From contig JAAAPD010000030.1 of NCBI GenBank assembly GCA_009908505.1, positions 1-64,000 of the forward strand: DNA of 64,000 bases, read 5' to 3'. The position numbers were made by a program, and so were the translations under genes. Below the pieces are notes generated by a model, which was given only the letters and a program-made list of their open reading frames with translations, was not told the DNA's origin and ran no database searches. The DNA comes from Alphaproteobacteria bacterium. Lineage in GTDB: Bacteria > Pseudomonadota > Alphaproteobacteria > Rhodobacterales > Rhodobacteraceae. Each line of letters opens with the position of its first letter. Position 1 is the stretch's first letter. Of the stretch, positions 33,710 through 43,430 are shown in pieces.

Positions 33710-36148
33710 TCACTCCACGGTCACGGGCGACCGGGCCACGATGGTCCGATCCTGGTTCAGGAAATAGCGCACTTCGTAGTCGCCGGGCGCCTCGGGCAGG
33801 TCGATCTGCACCGGGTTGCCGGTGCGGGTGTAGCGGTAGGACTCGTAGCCGTCCTCGCCGACCCGTCCGATGCCGATGTAATCGTTAGGATAGTCCGGCC
33901 CATCCCATCCGACCATCAGCGTGCCGCCCGCCGCGGCGGCGTCGTCATGGGTCAGTTGCACCGCAATCGGCTCGACGGTTATGGCGCGGCGCGCCGCGAC
34001 CTTCCGGTCCTGGTTCAGGACATAGCGAATCTCGTATTCGCCAGGCTCGGCCGGCATGGTCAGTTGGCCGGGATTGCCGTCGCGGGCATAGACGAAGTTC
34101 TCGTAGCCGCCATCGTCGGGCCGTGACACCGCCAGATAGTCGTTCTGGTAGTCCGGCCCGGTCCAGTCCACAGGTATCGTCGCACCCATCGGCGCTCTGG
34201 CCGCGGCATCGAGCGTGACCTTGAGCGGTGTGACCGTGATCGTCGTCGTGGCGGCGACCTCGCGATCCTGGTTCAGGACATAGCGGATTTCATACTCGCC
34301 CGGTTCGGTCGGCATCTGCAGCGTCGCGGGATTGCCGGTGCGGGTATAGGCGTAGTTCACGTAGCCGCCGTCGCCGGGGACCGAGACCGCGATATAGTCG
34401 TTCTGGTAGTCGGGACCGACCCAGTCGACGGGGATGCTGTCGCCGGCCACCGCCTCGGCCGGGGCCGAAACGGACAGTGCGATGTCCGTCACGGTGATCG
34501 GCCGCGTGGTTAGCACCTGCCGGTCCTGGCTGAGGATGTAGCGCAGTTCATACTCGCCCGGTTCCGCCGGCATCTGCAGGCTCAACGGGTTGCCTTCACG
34601 GGTATAGGTGTAATTGACGTAGCCGCTTTCGCCGGGCACGGCGACGGCTAGGTAATCGCCATCGCGATCGGGCCCCTGCCAATCGACGGTGATGTCGGCG
34701 CCGCGCTCGGCCTCCCCGGGCGCGTCCAGCGTCACCGCAACGTCTGTCACGGTGATCGGCCGGGTGGCCATGACCGTGCGATCCTGGCTGAGGATATAGC
34801 GCAGCTCGTAGTCTCCCGGCTCGGGCGGCATCTGCAGGCTCAGCGGCGTGCCCTCGCGGGTATAGGTGAAGTTGACGTAGCCACTTTCGCCGGGCACGGC
34901 CACAACGACATAGTCGCCGTCATAGTCCGGTCCGGTCCAGTCCACGGGCACGTCGGCGCCGATCTGCGCCTCTTCGGGGCCATCCAGCGTGATCTCGACC
35001 GGGGTGATCTCGATCGGCGCGGTGGCCAGCACCTCGCGCCCGTCACTGCGGATATAGCGCAACTCGTAGGCGCCCGGTTCGGGCGGCATCTGCAGCGCCA
35101 GCGGGTTGCCCTCGCGGGTGTAGGTGTAATTGACATAGCCGCTTTCGCCGGGCGCGGCGACGACGACATAGTCGCCGTCCTCGTTCGGACCATCCCAGCC
35201 GACCTCGATCATGTCGCCCAGCGTTGCGCTGGCCGGACCGATGACCCGGGCCGAGGGGGCAGGGGTCTCGAAGACCAGCGTCACCTCGCGGCCATCGCCC
35301 AGGGCGACGAATTGCGCGCTCTGCTCGACTTCCTGCGCGGTCCAATAGGCGGTCGCGGTGTAAGAGCCTTCGGCCAACTCCAGGTTCAAGGGGTTACCCG
35401 CCTGGCCTTCGGTCACGGCGCCGTCTTCGCCGGTCACGTCCCACAGGACGGGCGTGTCGATCAGGCTGTCATCGTCCAGCAGCGCGGTGAAGGTCACGGG
35501 CACCGTCAGTGGCTCGGGCTCGGGGTCAGGGGCGACCGCCACGGTTTCCAGCGCGTCGGTCAGTTCCTCGGCATTGGCGGCGGTGGTGAAGCTGCCGCCG
35601 GTTTCCTCGGCCAGGCACTGCATCTGGGCCAGCGCCTCGGGGTCGGTCACGTCGAAGCCGACGACATGGGCGGTAAAGCCGATCCCGGCCTGTTCCAGCG
35701 CGCGGGCCGCGGCGCAGGGGTCGGGATTGCAGGTCTCGATCCCGTCCGAGACCAGGATCACGGTCGCCTCGTCCTCGGTGTAACGCAGCGCCTCGGCGGC
35801 GGCGATGACCGCATCGGTCATGGGCGTCTTGCCGCGCGGGTTGATGCCATTGACCGCGCCCAGTATCGCATCGCGATTGCCGGTGCCGGGGGCGACCATG
35901 GTCTCGATATCTGTGCAATCCCCGCGCGTGCGGTGGCCATAGACGGTCAGGCCGAGGTTCTCGTCGGCGGGAAAGTCATCAAGGATCGTGCCCACGACCT
36001 CGCGCGCGATGACGATCTTGTTGATCCCGTCGATCTGGCCCCACATGGACCCGGACCCATCGAGGACAAGAATCGTGTTGGGCCGGTCCTGCGCGAGGGC
36101 CGCAAGGGGAAACAGGATGGCAAGGATCAAGGCAGCGAGGCGCATCAT
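33710..36148 (-). CDS. Secreted von Willebrand factor A protein with six tandem beta repeats
   Basis: 812 residues. A signal peptide (MMRLAALILAILFPLAALAQ) is followed by a vWA domain (about 24-205) with an intact MIDAS start, LDGSGSMWG, and later TPMTDAVIAAAE and LVSDGIETCNPDPC. A linker of about 90 residues has one possible Ig-like beta domain. The rest (from about residue 300) is six head-to-tail repeats of about 86 residues, each with the core xVDWxGPDxxxDYxxVxxPG, then YTREGNP, PEPGxYELRY and QDRxVxATxPITV. I do not recognise the repeat as a named family; it may bind ligands on the cell surface. Its Shine-Dalgarno is inside a hairpin. The rhodanese gene is just upstream on the same strand. 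Confidence 0.85.
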   Translation of the reverse strand: MMRLAALILAILFPLAALAQDRPNTILVLDGSGSMWGQIDGINKIVIAREVVGTILDDFPADENLGLTVYGHRTRGDCTDIETMVAPGTGNRDAILGAVNGINPRGKTPMTDAVIAAAEALRYTEDEATVILVSDGIETCNPDPCAAARALEQAGIGFTAHVVGFDVTDPEALAQMQCLAEETGGSFTTAANAEELTDALETVAVAPDPEPEPLTVPVTFTALLDDDSLIDTPVLWDVTGEDGAVTEGQAGNPLNLELAEGSYTATAYWTAQEVEQSAQFVALGDGREVTLVFETPAPSARVIGPASATLGDMIEVGWDGPNEDGDYVVVAAPGESGYVNYTYTREGNPLALQMPPEPGAYELRYIRSDGREVLATAPIEITPVEITLDGPEEAQIGADVPVDWTGPDYDGDYVVVAVPGESGYVNFTYTREGTPLSLQMPPEPGDYELRYILSQDRTVMATRPITVTDVAVTLDAPGEAERGADITVDWQGPDRDGDYLAVAVPGESGYVNYTYTREGNPLSLQMPAEPGEYELRYILSQDRQVLTTRPITVTDIALSVSAPAEAVAGDSIPVDWVGPDYQNDYIAVSVPGDGGYVNYAYTRTGNPATLQMPTEPGEYEIRYVLNQDREVAATTTITVTPLKVTLDAAARAPMGATIPVDWTGPDYQNDYLAVSRPDDGGYENFVYARDGNPGQLTMPAEPGEYEIRYVLNQDRKVAARRAITVEPIAVQLTHDDAAAAGGTLMVGWDGPDYPNDYIGIGRVGEDGYESYRYTRTGNPVQIDLPEAPGDYEVRYFLNQDRTIVARSPVTVE

Positions 36149-36153
36149 GGCAA

Positions 36154-36183
36154 AACTCCGGATCAGGTCGTTGATCCGGAGTT
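36154..36183 (-). promoter_or_regulatory. Hairpin hiding the vWA gene's ribosome binding site (terminator-like)
   Basis: A perfect 12-base-pair stem, AACTCCGGATCA paired with TGATCCGGAGTT around a 6-base loop. On the minus strand the right arm ends GGAGTTTT and contains the GGAG Shine-Dalgarno, seven bases before the ATG at 36148. The stem therefore both sequesters the ribosome site and resembles an intrinsic terminator (short T-run) after the upstream rhodanese gene. Confidence 0.7.
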
Positions 36184-36237
36184 AAGCATGAACTTGCCGA
36201 GTCTGCCAAACAGGACTTGGGTCGGGCTTTCCCGACC

Positions 36238-36597
36238 CTATTCAATCTCGCCGCCGGCCCGGGCCCAGTCCTGCAATCCACCAAGGTTGTAGACCTCGGA
36301 ATAGCCCATCTGCAGCATGGCCTGCGCCGCCATCTGGCTGCGCGCGCCCGACGCGCAATAGAGCGCAACCGGCTTGTCGGTCTTAAACGCCTCGTGATGT
36401 TCGGGGCTGCGTGGATCGGCCTTCATCTGGAAGGTCGAAAGCGGAATCGCCACGGCCCCCTTGGCCATGCCGGACATGGTGCGTTCGGCCGGGTCGCGGA
36501 TATCGACAAGAGTCAGGGACCCATCGGCCACCTTGGCGATGGCGTCCTGCGCGGCGATGCGGGCCACGCGGGGCCCGGATTGGAACATGTTCAGCAT
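36238..36597 (-). CDS. Rhodanese-like domain protein
   Basis: 119 residues, a single rhodanese domain. The catalytic loop CASGARS holds the cysteine that carries a persulfide, and there is a [13 protein letters not shown] segment and a [17 protein letters not shown] stretch. Single-domain rhodaneses transfer sulfur to cyanide or other acceptors and occur in sulfide and persulfide stress responses. An inverted repeat lies just upstream and suggests regulated expression. It is divergent from uvrA. Confidence 0.92.
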   Translation of the reverse strand: MLNMFQSGPRVARIAAQDAIAKVADGSLTLVDIRDPAERTMSGMAKGAVAIPLSTFQMKADPRSPEHHEAFKTDKPVALYCASGARSQMAAQAMLQMGYSEVYNLGGLQDWARAGGEIE

Positions 36598-36626
36598 GGG
36601 AAACTCCTGGTCGCTGTTGTCCCCGG

Positions 36627-36656
36627 TATATACATTAGAAAAACAAAATGTAAATA
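36627..36656. promoter_or_regulatory. Imperfect operator-like inverted repeat in the rhodanese promoter
   Basis: TATATACATT and AATGTAAATA pair at 9 of 10 positions around a 10-base centre. It is the most AT-rich stretch in the area and lies 30-60 bases before the rhodanese ATG. It shares the TACATT/AATGTA half-site with the palindrome at 2802-2822. The regulator is unknown. Confidence 0.5.
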
Positions 36657-36678
36657 GATCGCAGTGTCATCGGCACAT

Positions 36679-36693
36679 GTTCGCGCAACGTTC
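36679..36693 (+). promoter_or_regulatory. LexA (SOS) box of uvrA
   Basis: GTTC-GCGCAAC-GTTC is an exact match to the alphaproteobacterial direct-repeat LexA box GTTC-N7-GTTC. It lies about 67 bases before the uvrA start. It indicates that uvrA is induced by DNA damage, as is known in related species. A possible promoter (TTGGAG, 17 bases, TATCTG) follows at 36705-36733. Confidence 0.85.
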
Positions 36694-36759
36694 TCATTTT
36701 TTGGTTGGAGACTCCCGCGCCATCGCCTATCTGTTAAGCCATTGTTCACCGGGGGCGTC

Positions 36760-39621
36760 ATGGCCGAACTCAAGCATATCGAGGTGCGCGGCGCGCGCGA
36801 ACACAACCTGAAGGATGTCGATGTCGACATTCCGCGGGACGAATTGGTGGTGATCACCGGGCTTTCGGGGTCGGGCAAGTCGTCGCTGGCCTTCGATACG
36901 ATCTATGCCGAGGGGCAACGGCGCTATGTCGAAAGCCTGTCGGCCTATGCGCGGCAATTCCTCGACATGATGGAAAAGCCAGACGTGGACCATATCAACG
37001 GCCTCAGCCCGGCCATTTCCATCGAACAGAAAACCACCAGCAAGAACCCGCGCTCGACCGTGGGCACGGTCACGGAAATCTACGACTACATGCGGCTGCT
37101 GTTCGCCCGGGTCGGCACGCCATATTCCCCGGCCACCGGCCTGCCGATCGAGGCCCAGCAGGTCCAGGACATGGTCGACCGGGTCATGGCCATGGAAGAG
37201 GGCACACGCGGTTACCTGCTGGCCCCGATCATCCGCGACCGCAAGGGCGAGTATCGCAAGGAATTCCTGGAACTGCGCAAGCAGGGCTTTCAGCGCGTCA
37301 AGGTGGACGGGGAATTCCACGAACTGGACGAGCCGCCGACGCTGGACAAGAAATTCCGCCATGACATCGACGTTGTGGTGGACCGAATCGTGGTGCGCGA
37401 GGGGCTGGAGACGCGGCTGGCCGACAGTTTCCGCACGGCGCTGGACCTGGCCGACGGGATCGCGGTTCTCGAAACCGCCCCGCGCGAGGGTGACCCGGAA
37501 CGCCATACCTTTTCCGAGAATTTCGCCTGTCCGGTCAGCGGCTTCACCATCCCCGAGATCGAGCCGCGGCTGTTTTCCTTCAACGCGCCCTTCGGGGCCT
37601 GCCCGTCCTGCGACGGCCTTGGGGTCGAGCTTTTCTTCGATCCCGCGCTGATGGTGCCCGATGCCACGCTGACCCTGGGCAACGGCGCAATCGCACCCTG
37701 GCGCAAGGGCAAGTCGCCCTATTTCCTGCAAACCATCGAAGCCATCGCCCGGCATTACGATTTCGACCGGGGCGCCCGCTGGAAGGACCTGCCTGAAAAG
37801 GTGCAGCAGGTCTTCCTCTACGGGTCGGGCGAAGAAGAGATCAAGTTCCGCTATGACGAGGGCGGCCGCGTCTATGAGGTCACGCGCAGCTTCGAGGGGG
37901 TCATCCCCAACATGCAGCGCCGCTATCGCGAGACCGACAGCGCCTGGATCCGCGAAGAGTTCGAGCGCTATCAGAACAACCGCCCCTGCGGCACCTGCGG
38001 CGGCTACCGCCTGCGAGAAGAGGCGCTGGCGGTCAAAATCGCCGGTCTGCACGTGGGCCAGGTCGTCGAGATGTCCATCAAGGAGGCGCTGGACTGGATC
38101 GACAGTGTCCCCGGCAGCCTGACCCACCAGAAGACCGAGATCGCCCGCGCGATCCTCAAGGAGATCCGCGAACGGCTGGGCTTTCTCAACAATGTGGGGC
38201 TGGACTACCTGACGCTGTCTCGCAATGCCGGCACGCTGTCGGGCGGGGAAAGCCAGCGCATTCGCCTGGCCAGCCAGATCGGCTCGGGCCTGACGGGGGT
38301 GCTCTACGTGCTTGACGAACCGTCCATCGGGTTGCACCAGCGCGACAATGACCGCTTGCTGACCACGCTCAAGAACCTGCGCGACCAAGGCAATACCGTG
38401 ATCGTGGTCGAACATGACGAGGAGGCGATCCGAGAGGCCGATTACGTGCTGGATATCGGCCCCGGCGCGGGCGTCCATGGCGGTCAGATCATCGCCAGCG
38501 GCAACCCGAAAGAGATCATGGACACGCCAGAGAGCGTCACCGGCGATTACCTGGCCGGACGCCGCGAGATTTCCATTCCCGCCAACCGCCGCAAGGGCAA
38601 CAGGAAGAAGGTCACGGTCATGAAGGCCACGGGCAACAACCTGCAAGCCATCGACGTGGACTTTCCGCTGGGCAAGTTCGTCTGCGTGACGGGCGTGTCC
38701 GGGGGCGGCAAGTCGACCCTGACCATCGAGACGCTCTTCAAGACCGCCTCGATGCGGCTCAACGGGGCGCGGCAGACGCCCGCGCCCTGCGAGACGATCA
38801 AGGGGCTGGAGCATCTCGACAAGGTGATCGACATCGACCAACGCCCGATCGGGCGCACGCCCCGGTCGAACCCCGCCACCTATACCGGGGCCTTCACCCC
38901 GATCCGCGACTGGTTCGCCGGCCTGCCCGAAGCAAAGGCGCGTGGCTACAAGCCGGGGCGGTTCTCCTTCAACGTCAAGGGCGGGCGCTGCGAGGCCTGC
39001 CAGGGCGATGGCGTCATCAAGATCGAGATGCACTTCCTGCCGGATGTCTACGTCGAATGCGAAACCTGCAAGGGCGCGCGATACAACCGCGAGACGCTGG
39101 AGATCCGCTTCAAGGGCAAGAGCATCGCGGATGTCCTCGACATGACGGTCGAAGAGGCGCAGGCCTTCTTCAAGGCGGTGCCGTCGATCCGCGAAAAGAT
39201 GGATGCGCTGATGCGCGTGGGGCTGGGCTATATCAAGGTGGGCCAGCAGGCCACGACCCTGTCAGGCGGCGAGGCGCAGCGCGTTAAACTGTCCAAGGAG
39301 CTGAGCAAACGGTCCACCGGCCGGACGCTCTATATTCTGGATGAGCCGACCACGGGGCTGCATTTCGAGGATGTGAAGAAGCTGCTGGAGGTGCTGCACG
39401 AACTGGTCGAGCAGGGCAACACCGTTGTGGTGATCGAACACAATCTCGATGTGATCAAGACGGCGGATCATATCATCGATATCGGTCCCGAGGGCGGCGA
39501 TGGCGGCGGCACCGTGGTCGCGACCGGCACGCCCGAAGAGGTGGTGGAAGTGTCCGAAAGCCATACCGGCCGCTACCTCAAACCCATGCTGGAGCACAAG
39601 AAAAGGGTCGCCGCCGAATAG
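36760..39621 (+). CDS. uvrA: Excinuclease ABC subunit A
   Basis: 953 residues. UvrA finds bulky DNA lesions in nucleotide excision repair and passes them to UvrB. It has two ABC ATPase halves: Walker A in [13 protein letters not shown] and signature [13 protein letters not shown] in the first; [11 protein letters not shown] and [15 protein letters not shown] in the second. Zinc-binding cysteines are present in CPSCDGLG and in CEACQGDG with CETCKGARY. The ATG at 36760 starts [18 protein letters not shown], the standard UvrA N-terminus; a 32-residue extension upstream contains the LexA box and is not coding. No uvrB or uvrC is nearby. Confidence 0.97.
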   Translation: MAELKHIEVRGAREHNLKDVDVDIPRDELVVITGLSGSGKSSLAFDTIYAEGQRRYVESLSAYARQFLDMMEKPDVDHINGLSPAISIEQKTTSKNPRSTVGTVTEIYDYMRLLFARVGTPYSPATGLPIEAQQVQDMVDRVMAMEEGTRGYLLAPIIRDRKGEYRKEFLELRKQGFQRVKVDGEFHELDEPPTLDKKFRHDIDVVVDRIVVREGLETRLADSFRTALDLADGIAVLETAPREGDPERHTFSENFACPVSGFTIPEIEPRLFSFNAPFGACPSCDGLGVELFFDPALMVPDATLTLGNGAIAPWRKGKSPYFLQTIEAIARHYDFDRGARWKDLPEKVQQVFLYGSGEEEIKFRYDEGGRVYEVTRSFEGVIPNMQRRYRETDSAWIREEFERYQNNRPCGTCGGYRLREEALAVKIAGLHVGQVVEMSIKEALDWIDSVPGSLTHQKTEIARAILKEIRERLGFLNNVGLDYLTLSRNAGTLSGGESQRIRLASQIGSGLTGVLYVLDEPSIGLHQRDNDRLLTTLKNLRDQGNTVIVVEHDEEAIREADYVLDIGPGAGVHGGQIIASGNPKEIMDTPESVTGDYLAGRREISIPANRRKGNRKKVTVMKATGNNLQAIDVDFPLGKFVCVTGVSGGGKSTLTIETLFKTASMRLNGARQTPAPCETIKGLEHLDKVIDIDQRPIGRTPRSNPATYTGAFTPIRDWFAGLPEAKARGYKPGRFSFNVKGGRCEACQGDGVIKIEMHFLPDVYVECETCKGARYNRETLEIRFKGKSIADVLDMTVEEAQAFFKAVPSIREKMDALMRVGLGYIKVGQQATTLSGGEAQRVKLSKELSKRSTGRTLYILDEPTTGLHFEDVKKLLEVLHELVEQGNTVVVIEHNLDVIKTADHIIDIGPEGGDGGGTVVATGTPEEVVEVSESHTGRYLKPMLEHKKRVAAE

Positions 39622-39676
39622 CGCCGACCACTCATTGTCCGCATCGGGGCGTAAGGGCCACACGGCCCCCCGCGCC

Positions 39677-41761
39677 TCACTCCGCCGCGATCTTGATCAC
39701 CGGCTCCATCGACGCCAGGTCGGCATCGCTCAGGTGGCATTTCACCTGGTGGCCATCGGCCAGGGTCCGGACCGGGGGCACCTCGCTTTCACACAGCGAC
39801 GCGCCGGCCTTGTCCTTCCAGCGGCAGCGCGTCTGGAACGGGCAGCCCGAGGGCGGGTTCATGGCCGAGGGGATGTCGCCTTCCAGCACGATATGCTGTT
39901 TCTCGACATGGGTATCGGCGATGGGCACGGCGGACAGAAGCGCCTCGGTATAGGGGTGATATGGCGGCGAGAAGACCTGTTCGGTCGAGCCCAGTTCGAC
40001 CACGTGACCCAGATACATGACCATGACCCGGTCGCTGAGATAGCGCACGATGGACAGGTCGTGGCTGATGAAAAGCAGCGTGGTCTTTTCCTCGCGCTGG
40101 ATTTCCATCAACAGGTCGGTCACGGCGGCCTGCACCGACACGTCCAGCGCCGAGACCGGCTCGTCCGCCACCACGATCCGGGCGCCCCCGGCAAAGGCGC
40201 GGGCGATGCCAACCCGCTGTTTCTGCCCGCCGGATAGCTGGCGCGGCATGCGGTCGGCGAAGGCGCGGGGCAGTTTCACCAGGTCGAGCAGCGACAGCAT
40301 CTTCTCGCGGCGCTCCTCGTCGTTCTTGCCGATCTTGAAGATTTCCAGCGCCCGGATGATCTGACGGCCCACGGTCATCGAGGGGTTCAGCGTGTCGAAC
40401 GGGTTCTGGAACACCATCTGCACATCGGCGACGGTCTGGGTGTCGCGGTTCTCGATCGGGGTGGACCCGATGGAATTGTTGTCCAGCAGGATCTCGCCCT
40501 CGGTGGCGGTTTCAAGACCCATGAGAACTTTGGCGAAGGTCGACTTGCCGCAGCCGGATTCGCCGACGATCGCCAGCGTCTCGCTTTCGCGGGCCTCGAA
40601 GGACAGGGTCTCGTTGGCCTTGACCACGCGTTTCTCTCCGCCGCCGAACAGGGCAGTGGCCGCGACCTCGTAGTATTTCTTGAGGTTGTCCATCTTGAGG
40701 ACGACTTGGCCCGGTTCATTCTTCTCGGTGGTCTGAGAGGCCACCAGCGGCGCATCCCAATCGATTTCCTTGAACTTCAGGCAGCGGCTTTCATGGCGGT
40801 CGTCGCCGGGCACGGGTTCCATCAGGATATCGGTCGCATCGCAGCGCCCGGCCTCGAAATAGTCGCAGCGCGGGCCGAAATTACAGCCCGGCGGGCGTTC
40901 ATGGGGCAGGGGGAAGTTGCCCGGAATCGCCACCAGCGGGCGTGCGTTCTTGTCGGCCCCCGGCAGCGGGATCGAGCGGAACAGCGCCTGCGTGTAAGGA
41001 TGGCGCATCTTGTCGAACACGTCCTCGATGCTGCCGCGTTCCACGGCCTCGCCCGAATACATGACACAGATGCGGTCGCAAGTTTCCAGCACCAGCCCAA
41101 GGTTGTGGCTGATGAAGAGCATCGACGTGCCGTATTTCTTGCCCAGATCCTTGACCAGGTCGACGACCGCCGCCTCGACGGTCACGTCAAGTGCCGTGGT
41201 GGGTTCATCGAGGATGAGCAGCGAGGGCTTGGACATCAGCGCCATGGCGATGACGATCCGTTGTTGCTGGCCGCCCGACAGCTGGTGCGGATAGGCTTGC
41301 AGCATCCGGTCGGGGTCGGGCAGCTTCACGTCCGCGACAACTTCGAGCGCGCGCTCGTAGGCCTCGGTTTCGGAAATGCCCTCGTGGATCTTGGGCACTT
41401 CCATCAATTGCTGGCCGACTCGCATGGCCGGGTTCAGACTGGCCATGGGTTCCTGGTAGATCATGGCGATCTGGCTGCCGCGGACATCACGCAGCTCGTC
41501 CGGGGTCATCTCGCTCAGGTCGCGCCCCTTGAACTTGATGGACCCGCCGACGATGCGGCCATTGACGCCGAGGTCCTGCATGACCCCCAGCGCCACGGTG
41601 GACTTGCCGCAGCCGGATTCCCCCACCAGGCCCAGCGCTTCGCCGGGCATCACCTTGGCCGAGAAATCCATCACCGCCGGGATTTCCCTCAGCCGCGTGA
41701 AGAAGCTGATGGAAAGCTTGTCGATCTCCAGGATCGGGCCGTCATAGTCCCACTTTTTCAT
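39677..41761 (-). CDS. Peptide ABC transporter ATP-binding protein, fused DppD-DppF type
   Basis: 694 residues with two complete nucleotide-binding domains in one chain. Domain 1 (about 1-330) has LGLVGESGCGKSTVALG, LSGGQQQRIVIAMAL and an oligopeptide-type C-terminal cysteine region (CNFGPRCDYFEAGRCD). Domain 2 (about 345-694) has AIVGESGCGKSTFAKV, LSGGQKQRVGIARAF and a second cysteine region (CPFQTRCRWKD). In most bacteria these are separate DppD and DppF subunits. The permease gene lies 10 bases upstream in the same operon. Confidence 0.93.
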   Translation of the reverse strand: MKKWDYDGPILEIDKLSISFFTRLREIPAVMDFSAKVMPGEALGLVGESGCGKSTVALGVMQDLGVNGRIVGGSIKFKGRDLSEMTPDELRDVRGSQIAMIYQEPMASLNPAMRVGQQLMEVPKIHEGISETEAYERALEVVADVKLPDPDRMLQAYPHQLSGGQQQRIVIAMALMSKPSLLILDEPTTALDVTVEAAVVDLVKDLGKKYGTSMLFISHNLGLVLETCDRICVMYSGEAVERGSIEDVFDKMRHPYTQALFRSIPLPGADKNARPLVAIPGNFPLPHERPPGCNFGPRCDYFEAGRCDATDILMEPVPGDDRHESRCLKFKEIDWDAPLVASQTTEKNEPGQVVLKMDNLKKYYEVAATALFGGGEKRVVKANETLSFEARESETLAIVGESGCGKSTFAKVLMGLETATEGEILLDNNSIGSTPIENRDTQTVADVQMVFQNPFDTLNPSMTVGRQIIRALEIFKIGKNDEERREKMLSLLDLVKLPRAFADRMPRQLSGGQKQRVGIARAFAGGARIVVADEPVSALDVSVQAAVTDLLMEIQREEKTTLLFISHDLSIVRYLSDRVMVMYLGHVVELGSTEQVFSPPYHPYTEALLSAVPIADTHVEKQHIVLEGDIPSAMNPPSGCPFQTRCRWKDKAGASLCESEVPPVRTLADGHQVKCHLSDADLASMEPVIKIAAE

Positions 41762-41771
41762 GGCGCTCTCC

Positions 41772-43418
41772 TCAGTCCTTCAGGGATTCTTCACGCAGGC
41801 CGTCGGCCAGCAGGTTCAGGCCGAGCACGAGGCTCAGCAGGGCGATGGCCGGCGGCAGGGCCGGGTGGGCATAGATCAGCAAAAGCTTGCGCCCCTCGTT
41901 GATCGTCGACCCCCAGTCCGGGCTTTCCGGCGGCAGGCCGAGGCCGAAGAAGCCCAGCGTGCCCAGAAGGATCGTGGTGTAGCCGATGCGCAGGCAGAAA
42001 TCGACGATCAGCGGACCGCGTGCATTGGGCAGGATTTCCCACAGCATGATGTACCACGGGCGCTCGCCCCGGGTCTGGGCCGCGGCTACGTAGTCGCGCG
42101 TCTTGATATCCAGCGCCAGGCCCCGGACGATCCGGAACACCGTGGGGCTGTTGACGAAGACGACCGAGACGAAGACCACCAGGATACCGCCGGGAATGTC
42201 GAAGAAATCCAGCGGCCAGAAGTCGATGGGACTGCCTTGCTGGTTGATCACCGACAGGTAGAGCAGAACCAGCGGCGCCAGCACGATGGCCAGGATCAGG
42301 TAATCCTTGCTGGGCTGGTTGCGATAGCGTGAATGGATCAGCACCCCGAAGAAGACCAGCGGGAAGATGAACAGCACCATCGCCATGTAGTTGGGCAGGC
42401 CGGTGGCGATGATCTCCGGCGTTACCAGCAGGTAGAACAGCAGGATCACCGGAAAGGCCAGGATCAGGTTCGCCAGGAACGACAGGAAGGTGTCCAACCG
42501 ACCACCGTAATAGCCCGCGGGCAGGCCCAGGGTGATCCCCACCATGAAGGCGAAGAGCGTGGCCAGCGGAGCGATCATCATCACCACGACCGACCCTTCG
42601 ACCATGCGGCTGAAGATGTCGCGTGCCAGGTTGTCGCCGCCCAGAAGGTAATGGGCAAAGCCCGCCTCGCCCTCGGGCATGGGCACGCCCGGTGGCGCGT
42701 TCTTGAGGCCCGAGATCTGCGTCAGCGGATCATGGGTTCCGACCAGGTCGAAGATGCCGACGAAGATGGCGGTGAAGACCCAGAAAATCACCAGCCCGTA
42801 GCCGATCATGCCGATGACGCTGTCGAAGAGCTTGCCGTAAAGGCCCAGGCGGCGCTTGAACAGGATCGACAGGGTGTAGGTGACGACCAGCGCGATCCAG
42901 ACCGGCAGGAACTGCTTGGCCATTTCACCGACGATCCCCGCATTGCCGTAACCGGCGAATTGGCTGAAGAAAACGAAGGTCACGATGACGCCGACGATCA
43001 CGATGAACGACCAGCGGGTCAGCCATTCGAACAGGGCGGCCGGGGCACGCTGCAGCAGGTAGGCGAAGAAGCCGCCCATCACCAAGAAGACCAACGCGGT
43101 GATCGTGGTGGTCAGCCAGCCGGGCAGGCCCAGACCGGCCAGCCAGGTCGACAGGGTCGGGTCCGCGGTAAAGGCTTCGAACGCATAGAGCACGAGGCCC
43201 ACCACGATGGCCGGGATGACCAATTCGAAGAACGAGGTCTTGTCGCTCCAGCGCCAGGGCACGACGACGGCGCCGCCGGCGGCCGTGACCTGTTGGGTGG
43301 AGCTGGCGAAGGCGGCGGCGAAGTTGCCGACGACGGACAGGATCAGCACCGCGACGGCGATGACCATGATCGGTCCGAGGGTGGTCCCGAGAGAACCGGT
43401 CCAGGTTAGGGCTTCCAT
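41772..43418 (-). CDS. Peptide ABC transporter permease (DppC-like) with long N-terminal extension
   Basis: 548 residues, against about 300 for a usual DppC. The C-terminal half carries the permease core: PLATLFAFMVGITLGLPAGYYGG and the EAA-type loop DYVAAAQTRGERPWYIMLWE. The N-terminal 200 residues add about five extra membrane segments (such as ILSVVGNFAAAF, IPAIVVGLVLYAFEAF, ITALVFLVMGGFFAYLL and IVIVGVIVTFVFFS), and a further insert sits inside the core. The extension has no recognised function. It lies between the other permease and the ATPase gene, 12 and 10 bases apart. Confidence 0.9.
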   Translation of the reverse strand: MEALTWTGSLGTTLGPIMVIAVAVLILSVVGNFAAAFASSTQQVTAAGGAVVVPWRWSDKTSFFELVIPAIVVGLVLYAFEAFTADPTLSTWLAGLGLPGWLTTTITALVFLVMGGFFAYLLQRAPAALFEWLTRWSFIVIVGVIVTFVFFSQFAGYGNAGIVGEMAKQFLPVWIALVVTYTLSILFKRRLGLYGKLFDSVIGMIGYGLVIFWVFTAIFVGIFDLVGTHDPLTQISGLKNAPPGVPMPEGEAGFAHYLLGGDNLARDIFSRMVEGSVVVMMIAPLATLFAFMVGITLGLPAGYYGGRLDTFLSFLANLILAFPVILLFYLLVTPEIIATGLPNYMAMVLFIFPLVFFGVLIHSRYRNQPSKDYLILAIVLAPLVLLYLSVINQQGSPIDFWPLDFFDIPGGILVVFVSVVFVNSPTVFRIVRGLALDIKTRDYVAAAQTRGERPWYIMLWEILPNARGPLIVDFCLRIGYTTILLGTLGFFGLGLPPESPDWGSTINEGRKLLLIYAHPALPPAIALLSLVLGLNLLADGLREESLKD

Positions 43419-43430
43419 GATCTCTCTCCC

